From: SKPH01 sp051748565
Lineage (GTDB): Bacteria; Bacillota; Dethiobacteria; DTU022
Reading direction: 5' to 3'
DNA: 16,690 nucleotides
NCBI GenBank assembly: GCA_051748565.1
Contig: JBNJHN010000043.1
Span: 1-16,690 of the forward strand
Positions 1-8,294 of this stretch are shown here, piece by piece (position 1 is the first letter of the stretch; each line of letters begins with the position of its first letter). The notes beneath the pieces were generated by a model that worked only from the letters and a program-made list of their open reading frames with translations, ran no database searches and was not told where the DNA came from. The translations under genes and the position numbers were made by a program.

Positions 1-37
1 GGCCAAATCATAAACAATAAGCTCAAAAGTAGTCGGC

Positions 38-77
38 AAAAGTAAAAGGCGTTAGATTGAGATTCAATTCTAACGCC
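38..77 (-). terminator. Rho-independent terminator after the M23 peptidase gene
   Basis: On the minus strand a 9-bp stem (GGCGTTAGA with TCTAACGCC, positions 77 to 48) continues as TTGA/TCAA with one bulged A around a 3-base ATC loop. It is followed by TTTTACTTTT (47 to 38). It starts about 36 bases after the peptidase stop codon and probably ends the ftsE-ftsX-peptidase transcript. Beyond it (1-37) I see nothing. Confidence 0.85.
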
Positions 78-113
78 CCTTGGTTTATTTATAAGCCGGA
101 TAAAGCTGCAAAT

Positions 114-1328
114 TTAATCCTTTGAAAAGTAGGGGCCGGGGTTAAAACGGTGGTCGGGGTTGCCGCTGGGATAGTATCGGACCGGAGGCATATTATATTC
201 CCTGACTTCGAAGTGGAGATGGACCCCCGTGCTATAACCGGTCGTTCCGGCACGGGCAATGCGCTGCCCTTTGCCCACAACTTCACCTCTCTCTGCAAGA
301 AGGCTGCTCATATGGGCATAGAGGGTAACAGTGCCGCCACCGTGGTCTATCATAATGCAATTACCATAACCGCCATTCCAGCCGGAGAAGATAACTTTTC
401 CATTGGCTGCAGCCAAAATATAATTTGCCGCTCCACCATGAGGAGCCATATCGATACCCCCGTGCCATGCCTGGGCACCACTGAATGGATCCCGCCTCCA
501 CCCGTAACCTGAACTAACCCAGGTAGGAGGCTCGATTGGATAATGTAAAGCTCCTTCAACACCGGAAAACTGGCTTTGCGCTTCAGCTATAAGCTGGCGA
601 ATTAAAGAGTCAAGTTGCTGCGCTTCTTCTTCCAGGTCAATTATGGCTTTCAGGTTTAATTCAATCTCATACTGCAGTTCACCCAACAGAGCTTCCCGAT
701 CAATGGCAGCCTGCTGAATTTCCGCTTCATTAGCGGCTACCTGACGGCGCATATTTTCCAGACCGGCCTTCTTAGCTTCCAATTCGTCTTTCCAGACCTG
801 GATAATATCTCTTTCATTCTGGATTTCCTCAATAAGGGCCAAGTCATTGGAGGCAATAAGGCTCAGGTTGTGCAGACGAGTTAAAAAATCAGGAAAGCTT
901 TTTGAATCGAAGAGGACTTCCACGTATGAAACTACACCGTGCTGCTGAATCGCCCGCAGCCGTTTTTTCAATAACTCTTCCTGGTACATAAGTTGTGCCT
1001 CGGCTTCAGCCAATTCCAACTCGACCAGCTCTATCTCTGTTTCTACATTTCTAATCTCACCGGCCAGCCGAACCTGCTCCGCCCGCAGACCTTGCAAGCG
1101 GCTTTCAAGCTGCATGAGCTCATCTTTGAGAGCAGCTTCACGGTTCAGGCGCTGCTCAAGAGCGCTTTTTTCATCCCGCTGCCTTTTTTCAAGTTCTTCC
1201 AGTTCCTGCTGTTTTTCTTCAATTTCATCTGACGTAACTGTAACAGCAAAAACAGGCAGGATTAAGGCAAAGGCCAACAAAAACGCCAGAAACAGGGTTG
1301 CTGCCCAGGCTTTACTCCTGTTAAACAT
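114..1328 (-). CDS. Secreted coiled-coil M23 (LytM) peptidase, EnvC-like, FtsEX partner
   Basis: This is a peptidoglycan endopeptidase of 404 residues, exported to the outer face of the membrane. Residues 1-28 form a signal peptide: N-R-S-K, then a long Leu/Ala/Phe core ending VFA. Residues 33-250 are rich in Glu, Gln, Leu and Arg and predict long coiled coils split near 135-165, the architecture of EnvC and similar FtsEX-controlled hydrolases. Residues 262-404 are an M23 domain with all zinc ligands and catalytic residues visible: H289 and D293 in HGGID, H339 in YAHM, and H370/H372 in HLHF. EnvC of E. coli has lost such residues and only activates amidases, so this protein is more likely a hydrolase itself. 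The ATG follows GGGAGG by about 9 bases. It lies 53 bases after ftsX, and that adjacency supports FtsEX as its activator (inference). Confidence 0.88.
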   Translation of the reverse strand: MFNRSKAWAATLFLAFLLAFALILPVFAVTVTSDEIEEKQQELEELEKRQRDEKSALEQRLNREAALKDELMQLESRLQGLRAEQVRLAGEIRNVETEIELVELELAEAEAQLMYQEELLKKRLRAIQQHGVVSYVEVLFDSKSFPDFLTRLHNLSLIASNDLALIEEIQNERDIIQVWKDELEAKKAGLENMRRQVAANEAEIQQAAIDREALLGELQYEIELNLKAIIDLEEEAQQLDSLIRQLIAEAQSQFSGVEGALHYPIEPPTWVSSGYGWRRDPFSGAQAWHGGIDMAPHGGAANYILAAANGKVIFSGWNGGYGNCIMIDHGGGTVTLYAHMSSLLAERGEVVGKGQRIARAGTTGYSTGVHLHFEVREYNMPPVRYYPSGNPDHRFNPGPYFSKD

Positions 1329-1381
1329 TTTTTTTGTCCTCCCTGAACTTAAGCATTTTTCTATTTATAAAGTATATCTCT

Positions 1382-2269
1382 TTATGCTTTTAAAAAACGG
1401 CCCATCGAAAAAGTGCTGCCCAGAATGCCAAGTCCTGTTCCCAGCGGAACAAGGTATTTGGCCAGTTCAATAATTACCATCTGTGTTGGCAGAAGTGTCA
1501 AAAATGCAAGATTGTTGATGCTAACCCATTCAACAGAAAACTGGTACAGGTAGTATAAACCAGCCAGCGGGACAACCGCTCCGACAAAACCCATCAGCAA
1601 ACCTTCAAGGACAAAAGGCCAGCGAATAAACCAGTTGGTAGCACCCACATATTTCATGATTGAAATTTCTCTTTTTCGCATCATAACAGTAAGCTTTATT
1701 GTATGCGAAATTAAAAATACAGCCGTAATCGACAGGCCAGTCATCAGGGCCAACCCAACCCATTGCATGACCCCGGTCACAGCAAATAGATTTTCTACAT
1801 AACCCTGGCCGTAAAATACAGCCGCCACTCCTGGATAAGTTTCAAATTCCGCTGCCAGAACAACTACTGATTCAGGGACAACCGTCAGTACTTCGTATGA
1901 TGCAAGCAGTGGGTTCTCAGGGCCTGTATCGTAACCTTCCAGCATACCACCCAGCTGTCTTTGAAGGCGACCCATATGTTCTTCACTCGAAACGTACCGT
2001 GCTTCCCTTACCCCACTGTGAGTAGAGAGCTTCAACCCCAGTTGATTAAGGGTTTCCTGATCCGCCTGTTCATCAATATATACAACAATTTCAACCTGCT
2101 TTTTAACCGTATCTGTTATGTGGCTGATGTTTAGATTCACCAGCATGAACATACCCAGCATTAACAGAGTTACGACAACTACCCCGGTTGAAGTGATGCA
2201 CATCCACCGGTTGCGATAAAGACCTTTTATAGTTTCAGCAATAACATAAAAAAAACCGCTAATGAACAT
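1382..2269 (-). CDS. ftsX: Cell division ABC transporter permease FtsX
   Basis: FtsX is the membrane subunit of the FtsEX complex, which couples ATP hydrolysis inside the cell to peptidoglycan hydrolase activation outside. The 295-residue protein has the family layout: a short cytoplasmic N-terminus containing Y-R-N-R-W, a first membrane helix (about residues 20-42), a large extracellular domain (about 43-165), then three further membrane helices in the last 130 residues. I chose the ATG at 2269 because AAGGGG lies about 10 bases upstream and the protein then begins MFISGFFY, close to the usual FtsX N-terminus. Two in-frame ATGs upstream (2302, 2293) have poorer ribosome sites. With this start, ftsX overlaps the ftsE stop by 11 bases, which suggests translational coupling. 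Confidence 0.9.
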   Translation of the reverse strand: MFISGFFYVIAETIKGLYRNRWMCITSTGVVVVTLLMLGMFMLVNLNISHITDTVKKQVEIVVYIDEQADQETLNQLGLKLSTHSGVREARYVSSEEHMGRLQRQLGGMLEGYDTGPENPLLASYEVLTVVPESVVVLAAEFETYPGVAAVFYGQGYVENLFAVTGVMQWVGLALMTGLSITAVFLISHTIKLTVMMRKREISIMKYVGATNWFIRWPFVLEGLLMGFVGAVVPLAGLYYLYQFSVEWVSINNLAFLTLLPTQMVIIELAKYLVPLGTGLGILGSTFSMGRFLKA

Positions 2270-2948
2270 GGGTATAAATCCCCTTCTGCTCATCACCCAC
2301 AAGTTTACCGCTATCCAGATAGAGGACCCGCTTTTTAAAACGGTCGACTATCTCCCGGTTGTGAGTCGCAACCAGTACTGTTGTACCGCGCAGGTTTATG
2401 CTGCGTAAAAGGTTCATAATGTCAAGCGTTGTTCCGGGATCAAGATTACCGGTCGGTTCATCGGCAATAATCATTGCCGGACGATTGGCGATCGCCCGGG
2501 CCAGCCCGACTCGCTGCTGCTCGCCTCCCGAAAGATCACAAACCCTTGCCTTAGCTTTATCCTGCAGCCCTACCAGGCCGAGAACATGTGGAACCCGTTT
2601 CCGAATATCTCTTCGGGAAGACCCGGTAACTACCATGGCAAAAGCAACATTATCATAGGCCGAACGCTCTTCCATTAACCTAAAATCCTGGAACACCATC
2701 CCAATATTGCGCCTCAGATAGGGCAGCCGATGCCTTGGTAAACGGGCAACATCGCGACCGAAAATTTTTAAAATGCCGTCACTGGGTTTAATTTCCCTGA
2801 TTATTAATTTTAAAAGCGTCGATTTACCGGCCCCGCTTGATCCAACAAAAAATGCAAATTCACCGCGATCTATAAAAAAGTTTAAACCTTCCAGAGCATA
2901 ACGCCCGCCCTTCTCATACTTCATGCACACGTTTTTTGCTTCGACCAT
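2259..2948 (-). CDS. ftsE: Cell division ATP-binding protein FtsE
   Basis: FtsE is the cytoplasmic ATPase of the FtsEX complex. The 229 residues match the usual family length and show all ABC motifs: Walker A GSSGAGKST (36-44), Q-loop Q87 in VFQDFR, signature LSGGEQQR (139-146), Walker B MIIADEP (159-165) and switch histidine H196 in ATHN. The ATG follows GGAAGG by 9 bases. It is the first gene of the ftsE-ftsX-peptidase unit, with its own promoter at 3030-3058. Other MacB/LolD-type ABC ATPases look similar, but the adjoining ftsX settles the assignment. Confidence 0.95.
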   Translation of the reverse strand: MVEAKNVCMKYEKGGRYALEGLNFFIDRGEFAFFVGSSGAGKSTLLKLIIREIKPSDGILKIFGRDVARLPRHRLPYLRRNIGMVFQDFRLMEERSAYDNVAFAMVVTGSSRRDIRKRVPHVLGLVGLQDKAKARVCDLSGGEQQRVGLARAIANRPAMIIADEPTGNLDPGTTLDIMNLLRSINLRGTTVLVATHNREIVDRFKKRVLYLDSGKLVGDEQKGIYTHVH

Positions 2949-3029
2949 GCAGTCAGACCTTCCTGTGCATAATTAACATAATAAGGCATATTTTAGGTTT
3001 CGACAATGGACCCTGGAATCCTGCTACAT

Positions 3030-3058
3030 ATTTTAATCTATTTTTACTTATTTTGCAA
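3030..3058 (-). promoter_or_regulatory. Sigma-A promoter for ftsE-ftsX-peptidase
   Basis: On the minus strand TTGCAA (3058-3053) is followed by a 17-base A-rich spacer and TAAAAT (3035-3030). The box sits in the 157-base gap between the YitT gene and ftsE, about 80 bases upstream of the ftsE start. The boxes and spacing fit the vegetative consensus. It has not been tested, and the region is AT-rich. Confidence 0.6.
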
Positions 3059-3105
3059 ATTTTAACCGTTCTGAGTTTTTAAGCAGTAAGCATTTTGAAA
3101 AATTT

Positions 3106-3984
3106 TCAGTGCTGCTGCATTTTTTTAAAACCTTCACCGTGAACTTCAGTTGCATTACCAATGATCAAGAAAGCATCGGGGTCAATATCGTAGATAATTG
3201 ATTTCAGGTGAGCTGTTTGCTGGCGGGTTACCACGCAGAGCAGCACCTCACGCCCCTCGCCGGTATATCCTCCCTGTCCCTCAATCCTGGTCACACCCCG
3301 GCCAAGCTCATAAAGTAGTCTTTCATTTATCCTGGCACCAAAACGGGTAATAATAATTGCCGATTTGGCCAGACCAAGTCCTTCGAGTATGGCATCAATA
3401 ACCTTTATGCTGACAAAGAGTGAAAGAGCGGCATACATAGCCGGTTCGCTGCCGAAAACGAATACGGCCAGGAATAAAACAACCAGGTCGCTCCAAAGAA
3501 GGGCCTGGCCGGGACTTACTCCGGAAGTTTTAGCCAGGATCAATGAAAGCAGGGCACTACCTCCGGTCGAGCTGCGAAAACGGAATACCAAACCAACCCC
3601 AATACCCATTACCACGCCTCCGTAAACCGCTGCCAGCAGTAAATCATCGGTGGCAGGAGGCAAAATAGGAGCCGTGACTTCCACTGCAATAGAAAAAAGC
3701 AGTGTGCCGAGAAGGCTTTGAATAATTATTCGCGGGCCTAAAACCAGGTAGCCGGTAATAAACAGAGGAATGTTCAAAAGGATTATCGTCAAACCAACCG
3801 GCATTCCAACCATATGATAAAGAAAAACAGATAAACCGCTTACTCCACCAGGGGCAAGCATGTTCGGTACCATAAACATATTCATGCCCACCGCCAGGAT
3901 TACCGCCCCGGCCATAATCCCGACAATGTCAATTAATATAATTTTTATCTCGCCTTTTCTAAGCTGCGGTTTTCTGATTTTCAT
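3106..3984 (-). CDS. YitT-family membrane protein (YitT/DUF161 + DUF2179)
   Basis: This is a 292-residue integral membrane protein of the YitT family, whose molecular function is not established. The first 200 residues contain about five to six hydrophobic segments. They include the family-like stretches VPNMLAPGGVSG near the N-terminus and FRSSTGGSALL in the middle. The last 80 residues are soluble and match the DUF2179 type (ITRFGARIN, then GGYTGEGREVLLCVVTR). I chose the ATG at 3984 because AGGAG lies 5 bases upstream. A longer reading from 4029 would overlap prfB by 37 bases without a ribosome site. The ribosome site (TAGGAG) overlaps the prfB stop codon, so the gene is probably co-transcribed and coupled with prfB. 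Confidence 0.88.
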   Translation of the reverse strand: MKIRKPQLRKGEIKIILIDIVGIMAGAVILAVGMNMFMVPNMLAPGGVSGLSVFLYHMVGMPVGLTIILLNIPLFITGYLVLGPRIIIQSLLGTLLFSIAVEVTAPILPPATDDLLLAAVYGGVVMGIGVGLVFRFRSSTGGSALLSLILAKTSGVSPGQALLWSDLVVLFLAVFVFGSEPAMYAALSLFVSIKVIDAILEGLGLAKSAIIITRFGARINERLLYELGRGVTRIEGQGGYTGEGREVLLCVVTRQQTAHLKSIIYDIDPDAFLIIGNATEVHGEGFKKMQQH

Positions 3985-3992
3985 TTTATCTC

Positions 3993-5115
3993 CTACTTTT
4001 TCAAAGGGATCTTGCCACGTGCTTTCCAAATCAAATAGGCTTCTATAAAGGGATCGAGCATGCCATCCATTACCGCATCAACCTGGCCGACTTCCACTCC
4101 TGTACGATGATCTTTAACCAGGGTAAAAGGATGGAAAGTATAGGTCCGGATCTGACTACCCCAGGCTATTTCCCTTTGCTGTCCACGCTCTGCATTGATC
4201 TCTTCAGCCTGATCCTGCCTGTGCAGTTCGGCTAACCTGGCCTGGAGGACACGCATAGCCTGCTGACGATTGCTGTGCTGCGAACGATCACTCTGGCAGC
4301 TTACTACCACACCGGTAGGAAGGTGGGTAATGCGCACGGCAGAGTCAGTTTTATTGACATGCTGGCCTCCGGCTCCACTTGATCGAAAAGTGTCTATTTT
4401 CAGATCATCGGGATTAATGACAAACTCTTCTTCCTCTACTTCGGGGATGACATCAACAGAGGCAAAGGATGTGTGGCGGCGCTTTGAAGTGTCAAAAGGA
4501 GATATCCGAATCATACGGTGCACCCCTTTTTCTGCCTGCAGGTAACCGTAGGCGGCATGGCCGCGGATTATTATGGTGGCACTTTTTATTCCCGCTTCAT
4601 CATCAGGAAGCAGATCTACTATTTCTAACTGGTAACCTTTTTGCTCACACCATCGTGAGTACATGCGCAGAAGCATTTCGGCCCAGTCCTGCGATTCGAG
4701 TCCTCCCGCGCCCGGGTGGAGTGACATGATCGCATCGCAGAAATCATAGTTCCCACTGAAAAGAGTCTCAAGCTCAATTTTGTCTAAGCGTTTTTTAATC
4801 TCTTCCAGAATTGGGCCGGTTTCCATAACCGCTTCTGCCTGATCAAGACCATTTTCTTCAGCCAGTTCTATAAAAACACCGGCTTCTTCAAGCAATTTTT
4901 CAAGTTCCTGCAGGGGGCGAACCTGCTCACGCAGGCTTCCCTGCTTTTTTAAATAATCCTGGGCACGGTTGCTGTCTTCCCACATCGCGATATCGCCGGC
5001 TTCGGCTTCGATTTCCTGCAGCTTTTTCAGCTTCGCTTCATATTCAAAGAGAAGCCCTCATTTCCTCAAATCTTTTCTGCTGTAGGGCCAGCTCTTCCAT
5101 GTAATCTTTCAGCAT
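3993..5115 (-). CDS. prfB: Peptide chain release factor 2, made by programmed +1 frameshift
   Basis: RF2 terminates translation at UGA and UAA. The gene lies in two frames: codons 1-23 start at ATG 5115 (GGTGG 4 bases upstream) and run to TGA at 5046-5044. A +1 shift at CTT (5049-5047) continues as GAA-TAT-GAA from 5045 to the TAG at 3993. The joined product is 373 residues, normal for RF2, and it aligns across the joint with the N-terminus of other RF2 proteins (ASL-EYEAKLKKLQEIEAE). The RF2 stop-recognition tripeptide SPF lies at about 205-207 and the catalytic GGQ at about 249-251 in GAGGQHVNKTDSAVR. It lies 57 bases after secA, the common secA-prfB order in Firmicutes. An annotation starting at ATG 4985 would lose the first 43 residues. 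Confidence 0.95.
5038..5061 (-). promoter_or_regulatory. prfB autoregulatory +1 frameshift site
   Basis: The minus strand reads ATG AGG GCT TCT CTT TGA ATA TGA. The slippery CTT-TGA (5049-5044) is preceded by a GAGGG Shine-Dalgarno-like element (5059-5055), 5 bases before the CTT. In frame zero TGA occurs at codon 24 and again at codon 26. Low RF2 should favour the shift and high RF2 termination, which is the known feedback of this gene family. The base after TGA is A, giving Glu, where many prfB genes have C (Asp). Confidence 0.9.
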
Positions 5116-5152
5116 AAAACCACCAGCTTTCTCTGTTTCCAGTAATCAGGTT

Positions 5153-5171
5153 CCGGGATTAAGTATCCCGG
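5153..5171 (-). repeat. Small perfect hairpin between secA and prfB
   Basis: CCGGGAT and ATCCCGG form a 7-bp stem around a 5-base loop, two bases after the secA stop codon. No T-run follows, so it is a poor terminator. It may act as an RNA-stability or processing element, or be incidental. Confidence 0.45.
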
Positions 5172-5172
5172 T

Positions 5173-8172
5173 CTATTTTCCGCAGCACTTTTTGTACTTT
5201 TTCCCGCTGCCACAGGGACAGGGCTCATTGCGTCCTACTTTGTCCACGGTAACCGGCTCAGGTTTTTCAGGCCGGCTTTGTTCTGCTTGGCCCGGCTTGG
5301 AGGACCGGATTGGACCAGACCGGGCGGCTGCTCTGCCTCCGCCGACTGCTGCTATGCGCGGCCTCAGGCCGGTTGCTTCTCCGGCGACTGCCTCCCTCTG
5401 TGGCGCAGCAGTAACCCGAACCTGGTAAACAGCCCTTACAACATCGGCCTGGATTTGCTGAATCATATCCTCGAACATGTCAAAGCTCTGCCTCTTGTAT
5501 TCAACCAGGGGGTCTCTCTGGGCATAGGCCTGGGTATGAATTTCATGACGAAGCTGGTGCATGGCATCTATAAAAAGCATCCAGTGGCGATCTACAGTCC
5601 GCAGCAGCACCACACGTTCAAGTTCGCGCATAACTTCAGGTCTGAGTTCTACTTCCCGTTTTTCATAAAAAGTTTTTGCCTCTTCAGTTAACAGATCCTG
5701 AACATCACCGACTTCCCGATCGGTCAGATCCTCAAGAGCAATTTCGCCCCTGCGGACACTAAAACTTTCCGCCCTTTCCAAAAGGGCACGGGCGCCTTCA
5801 TCGTCAAGAAAGCCTCGTTCAGCGGTGTATTCGTGAACCATGCGACTGACAACCTCTTCAACCATATCCAAAATCGGTTCCTTCATGTTTTCGCCTTCCA
5901 GCACACGACGGCGCTGGCTGTAAATAACTTCCCGCTGTTTATTCAGAACATCGTCATAGTCAAGCAGGTTACGGCGAATTTCAAAGTTGCGCGATTCTAC
6001 TTTTTTCTGAGCATTCTCGATCCCCCTGCTGACCAGGGGATGATCTATAGGTATATCTTCTTCAATACCGAAACGATCCATCAGCGAGGCAATATTATCA
6101 CCCCCGAATAGGCGCATTAAATCATCTTCGAGAGAAACAAAAAACTGTGAGGATCCCGGATCACCCTGACGTCCCGAACGACCACGCAGCTGGTTGTCGA
6201 TCCGCCGGCTCTCGTGACGCTCGGTGCCCAGCACATGCAACCCGCCTAAAGCCACCACTTCTTCTCTCTGTTTTTGGGTTTCCTGAACCGCTTTCTCAAA
6301 AAGTTCGGCTCCTCGTTTTTCCCATCTTTCCCGGGCTTCTTCGTCAAGTTCACTTTCAACAACTCCAAATTCTTTTTCCAACTGCTCCTTTACAAGGTAT
6401 TCCGGGTTGCCACCGAGAATAATATCCGTTCCACGCCCGGCCATATTGGTTGAAATAGTGACAGCCCCTTTTCGTCCGGCCTGGGCAATTATATAAGCTT
6501 CCCGGGTGTGGTTGACTGCATTTAGAACTTCATGGGCTATTTCCTGCCTTTTAAGAACCTTGCTCAGCATCTCCGATTTTTCAACGGAAATGGTTCCTAC
6601 CAGGACCGGTTGGCCTCTCCGGCGGCACTCTATAATTTCTTCCACTGTCGCCTTGAATTTAGCCCTCTCGGTCTTGTATATCAGATCAGATAGCTCCTCG
6701 CGTATAAGTGGTTTGTTTGTCGGTATGGCAACTACGTCCATTCCGTAAATCTTGCGAAATTCTTCTTCCTCAGTGAGGGCTGTTCCGGTCATGCCGGCAA
6801 TCTTGTCATACATGCGGAAGTAGTTCTGGAAAGTGATCGAAGCTACGGTCCGGGTAGCTGCCTGTACCTCCACATCTTCTTTAGCCTCGATAGCCTGGTG
6901 CAGGCCGTCTGAATAACGCCTGCCGGGCATAAGGCGTCCGGTAAATTCATCGACAATAACCACTTTGCCATCCTGAACAACATAATCAACATCACGTTCA
7001 AAAAGAGAATAGGCTTTAATAAGCTGATCAAAATAGTGGCGGTGCTCTCCTGCAGTTTCGGCTGCCTGCTCATCTGCGGTATCCTCTTCTTCAGCCTGAT
7101 CCTTATCCAACCGTAGCAGTTCAAGCAGCTTAGGGTTTACCCTTTCCAGTTCACGGTATCCCTTATCCTTAATATCAGCGATCCGGGTCGCTTCATCAAT
7201 AATGTAATAAAGTTCTTCGTCAAAATGGTTGAGCCTTTTTTCAGTCATCAGGCGCTGTTTGGTTCGCTCAACCAGCCTTTCCATTCCCTGTTCCTTCATC
7301 ATTTTGAGGAATTTTTTCTGTTTTGGCGCTCCGCGGCGAACCAATAGAAGTTTTTCCGCTGCTTCTTCACGGGCTCCAGCATCAAGATCTTTGCGAGCGC
7401 TGTTTAACAGATCGTTGACCAGTCGACCCTGCTTGCGAATCAAATGTTCTACCTCATTTTTCCAGCGGCCGTACTCTTCCCTGGTTTCAACCCTGCTGCT
7501 GATGATTAAAGGTGTTCGGGCTTCATCAATCAAAATACTGTCAACTTCATCGACTATGGCATAATGTTGGTTCCTCTGAACCATATCTTCTTTATAAATA
7601 ACCATATTGTCACGCAGGTAATCAAAGCCGAGTTCGTTGTTGGTAGCATAGATGATCTCTTTTCCATATTCCTCACGACGCTGAACCGGCTCGAGGCCCT
7701 GCACTACCAGACCCACACTCAAACCCAGCAGTTCATAGATTGGACCCATCCAATCCCTGTCACGCCGGGCCAGGTAATCATTGACGGTAACAATATGGAC
7801 CCCTTTTCCGGTCAGGGCATTTAAGTACGCCGGCAATGTGGCAACCAGCGTCTTGCCTTCACCTGTTTTCATCTCGGAAATACGGCCCTGGTGAAGAACG
7901 ATGGCACCCATTACCTGGACATCAAATGGCCTCATCCCGGTTTTTCTTAAGGCAGCTTCCCTGGCCAGGGCAAAAGCTTCGGGCATTAAATCATCCATGC
8001 TCTCCCCCAACTGCAGCCGTTCCTTAAAACGCGATGTTTGAACCGGAAATTGATCGTCGGCAATGTCAGAAGCCCATGCTTCCAGCTCATTAACATGATC
8101 AACGATTTTTTCCAGGCGGCGGACCTCTTTTTCATTTGGATCGCCAAATAATTTTTGAATAAAAGCAGCCAT
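5173..8172 (-). CDS. secA: Preprotein translocase ATPase SecA (long form)
   Basis: SecA is the ATP-driven motor that pushes preproteins through SecYEG. Visible motifs are Walker A MKTGEGKT (101-108), DEVDSILIDEARTPLIIS (about 208-225), FTGRLMPGRRYSDGLHQA (410-426), TNMAGRGTDI (575-584), QLRGRSGRQGDPG (661-673) and a C-terminal SEC-C zinc site CPCGSGKKYKKCC (985-997). An Ala/Gly/Arg/Pro-rich linker (about 920-975) precedes that site. At 999 residues it is much longer than the 840 or so usual in Bacillus. Most of the excess is a charged, helical insertion at about 227-390 in the first nucleotide-binding domain. The ATG follows AAGGGA by 7 bases. An extended -10 promoter lies at 8261-8269, and prfB follows 57 bases downstream. 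Confidence 0.97.
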   Translation of the reverse strand: MAAFIQKLFGDPNEKEVRRLEKIVDHVNELEAWASDIADDQFPVQTSRFKERLQLGESMDDLMPEAFALAREAALRKTGMRPFDVQVMGAIVLHQGRISEMKTGEGKTLVATLPAYLNALTGKGVHIVTVNDYLARRDRDWMGPIYELLGLSVGLVVQGLEPVQRREEYGKEIIYATNNELGFDYLRDNMVIYKEDMVQRNQHYAIVDEVDSILIDEARTPLIISSRVETREEYGRWKNEVEHLIRKQGRLVNDLLNSARKDLDAGAREEAAEKLLLVRRGAPKQKKFLKMMKEQGMERLVERTKQRLMTEKRLNHFDEELYYIIDEATRIADIKDKGYRELERVNPKLLELLRLDKDQAEEEDTADEQAAETAGEHRHYFDQLIKAYSLFERDVDYVVQDGKVVIVDEFTGRLMPGRRYSDGLHQAIEAKEDVEVQAATRTVASITFQNYFRMYDKIAGMTGTALTEEEEFRKIYGMDVVAIPTNKPLIREELSDLIYKTERAKFKATVEEIIECRRRGQPVLVGTISVEKSEMLSKVLKRQEIAHEVLNAVNHTREAYIIAQAGRKGAVTISTNMAGRGTDIILGGNPEYLVKEQLEKEFGVVESELDEEARERWEKRGAELFEKAVQETQKQREEVVALGGLHVLGTERHESRRIDNQLRGRSGRQGDPGSSQFFVSLEDDLMRLFGGDNIASLMDRFGIEEDIPIDHPLVSRGIENAQKKVESRNFEIRRNLLDYDDVLNKQREVIYSQRRRVLEGENMKEPILDMVEEVVSRMVHEYTAERGFLDDEGARALLERAESFSVRRGEIALEDLTDREVGDVQDLLTEEAKTFYEKREVELRPEVMRELERVVLLRTVDRHWMLFIDAMHQLRHEIHTQAYAQRDPLVEYKRQSFDMFEDMIQQIQADVVRAVYQVRVTAAPQREAVAGEATGLRPRIAAVGGGRAAARSGPIRSSKPGQAEQSRPEKPEPVTVDKVGRNEPCPCGSGKKYKKCCGK

Positions 8173-8260
8173 AAAAATGTCCCTTTCTAAACATGGGATC
8201 GGAAATCATTATTCAATAACCGGAATACCGGGTTTGGAATATTACGAAACCCTGGCTGTA

Positions 8261-8269
8261 ATTCTATCA
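8261..8269 (-). promoter_or_regulatory. Possible extended -10 promoter for secA
   Basis: TGATAGAAT (8269-8261) is a TGn extended -10 with TAGAAT, about 90 bases upstream of the secA ATG in the 122-base gap after the unknown gene. No good -35 is visible at 17 bases. The 12-base word TATGATAGAATT also occurs upstream of recD2. Confidence 0.4.
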
Positions 8270-8294
8270 TAGCTAAAATATTTCAAATAGGGGT

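Noticed and set aside
3985..4029. Longer N-terminus for the YitT-family protein, overlapping prfB
   Set aside because: No ribosome site, non-membrane extra residues, and a strong AGGAG sits 5 bases before ATG 3984.
5153..5171. Terminator between secA and prfB
   Set aside because: Good stem but no T-run, and the genes are close enough to be co-transcribed.
5278..5691. Long plus-strand open frame inside secA (137 residues)
   Set aside because: It is antisense to strongly conserved SecA sequence, has no ribosome site or family resemblance, and is a codon-bias shadow.
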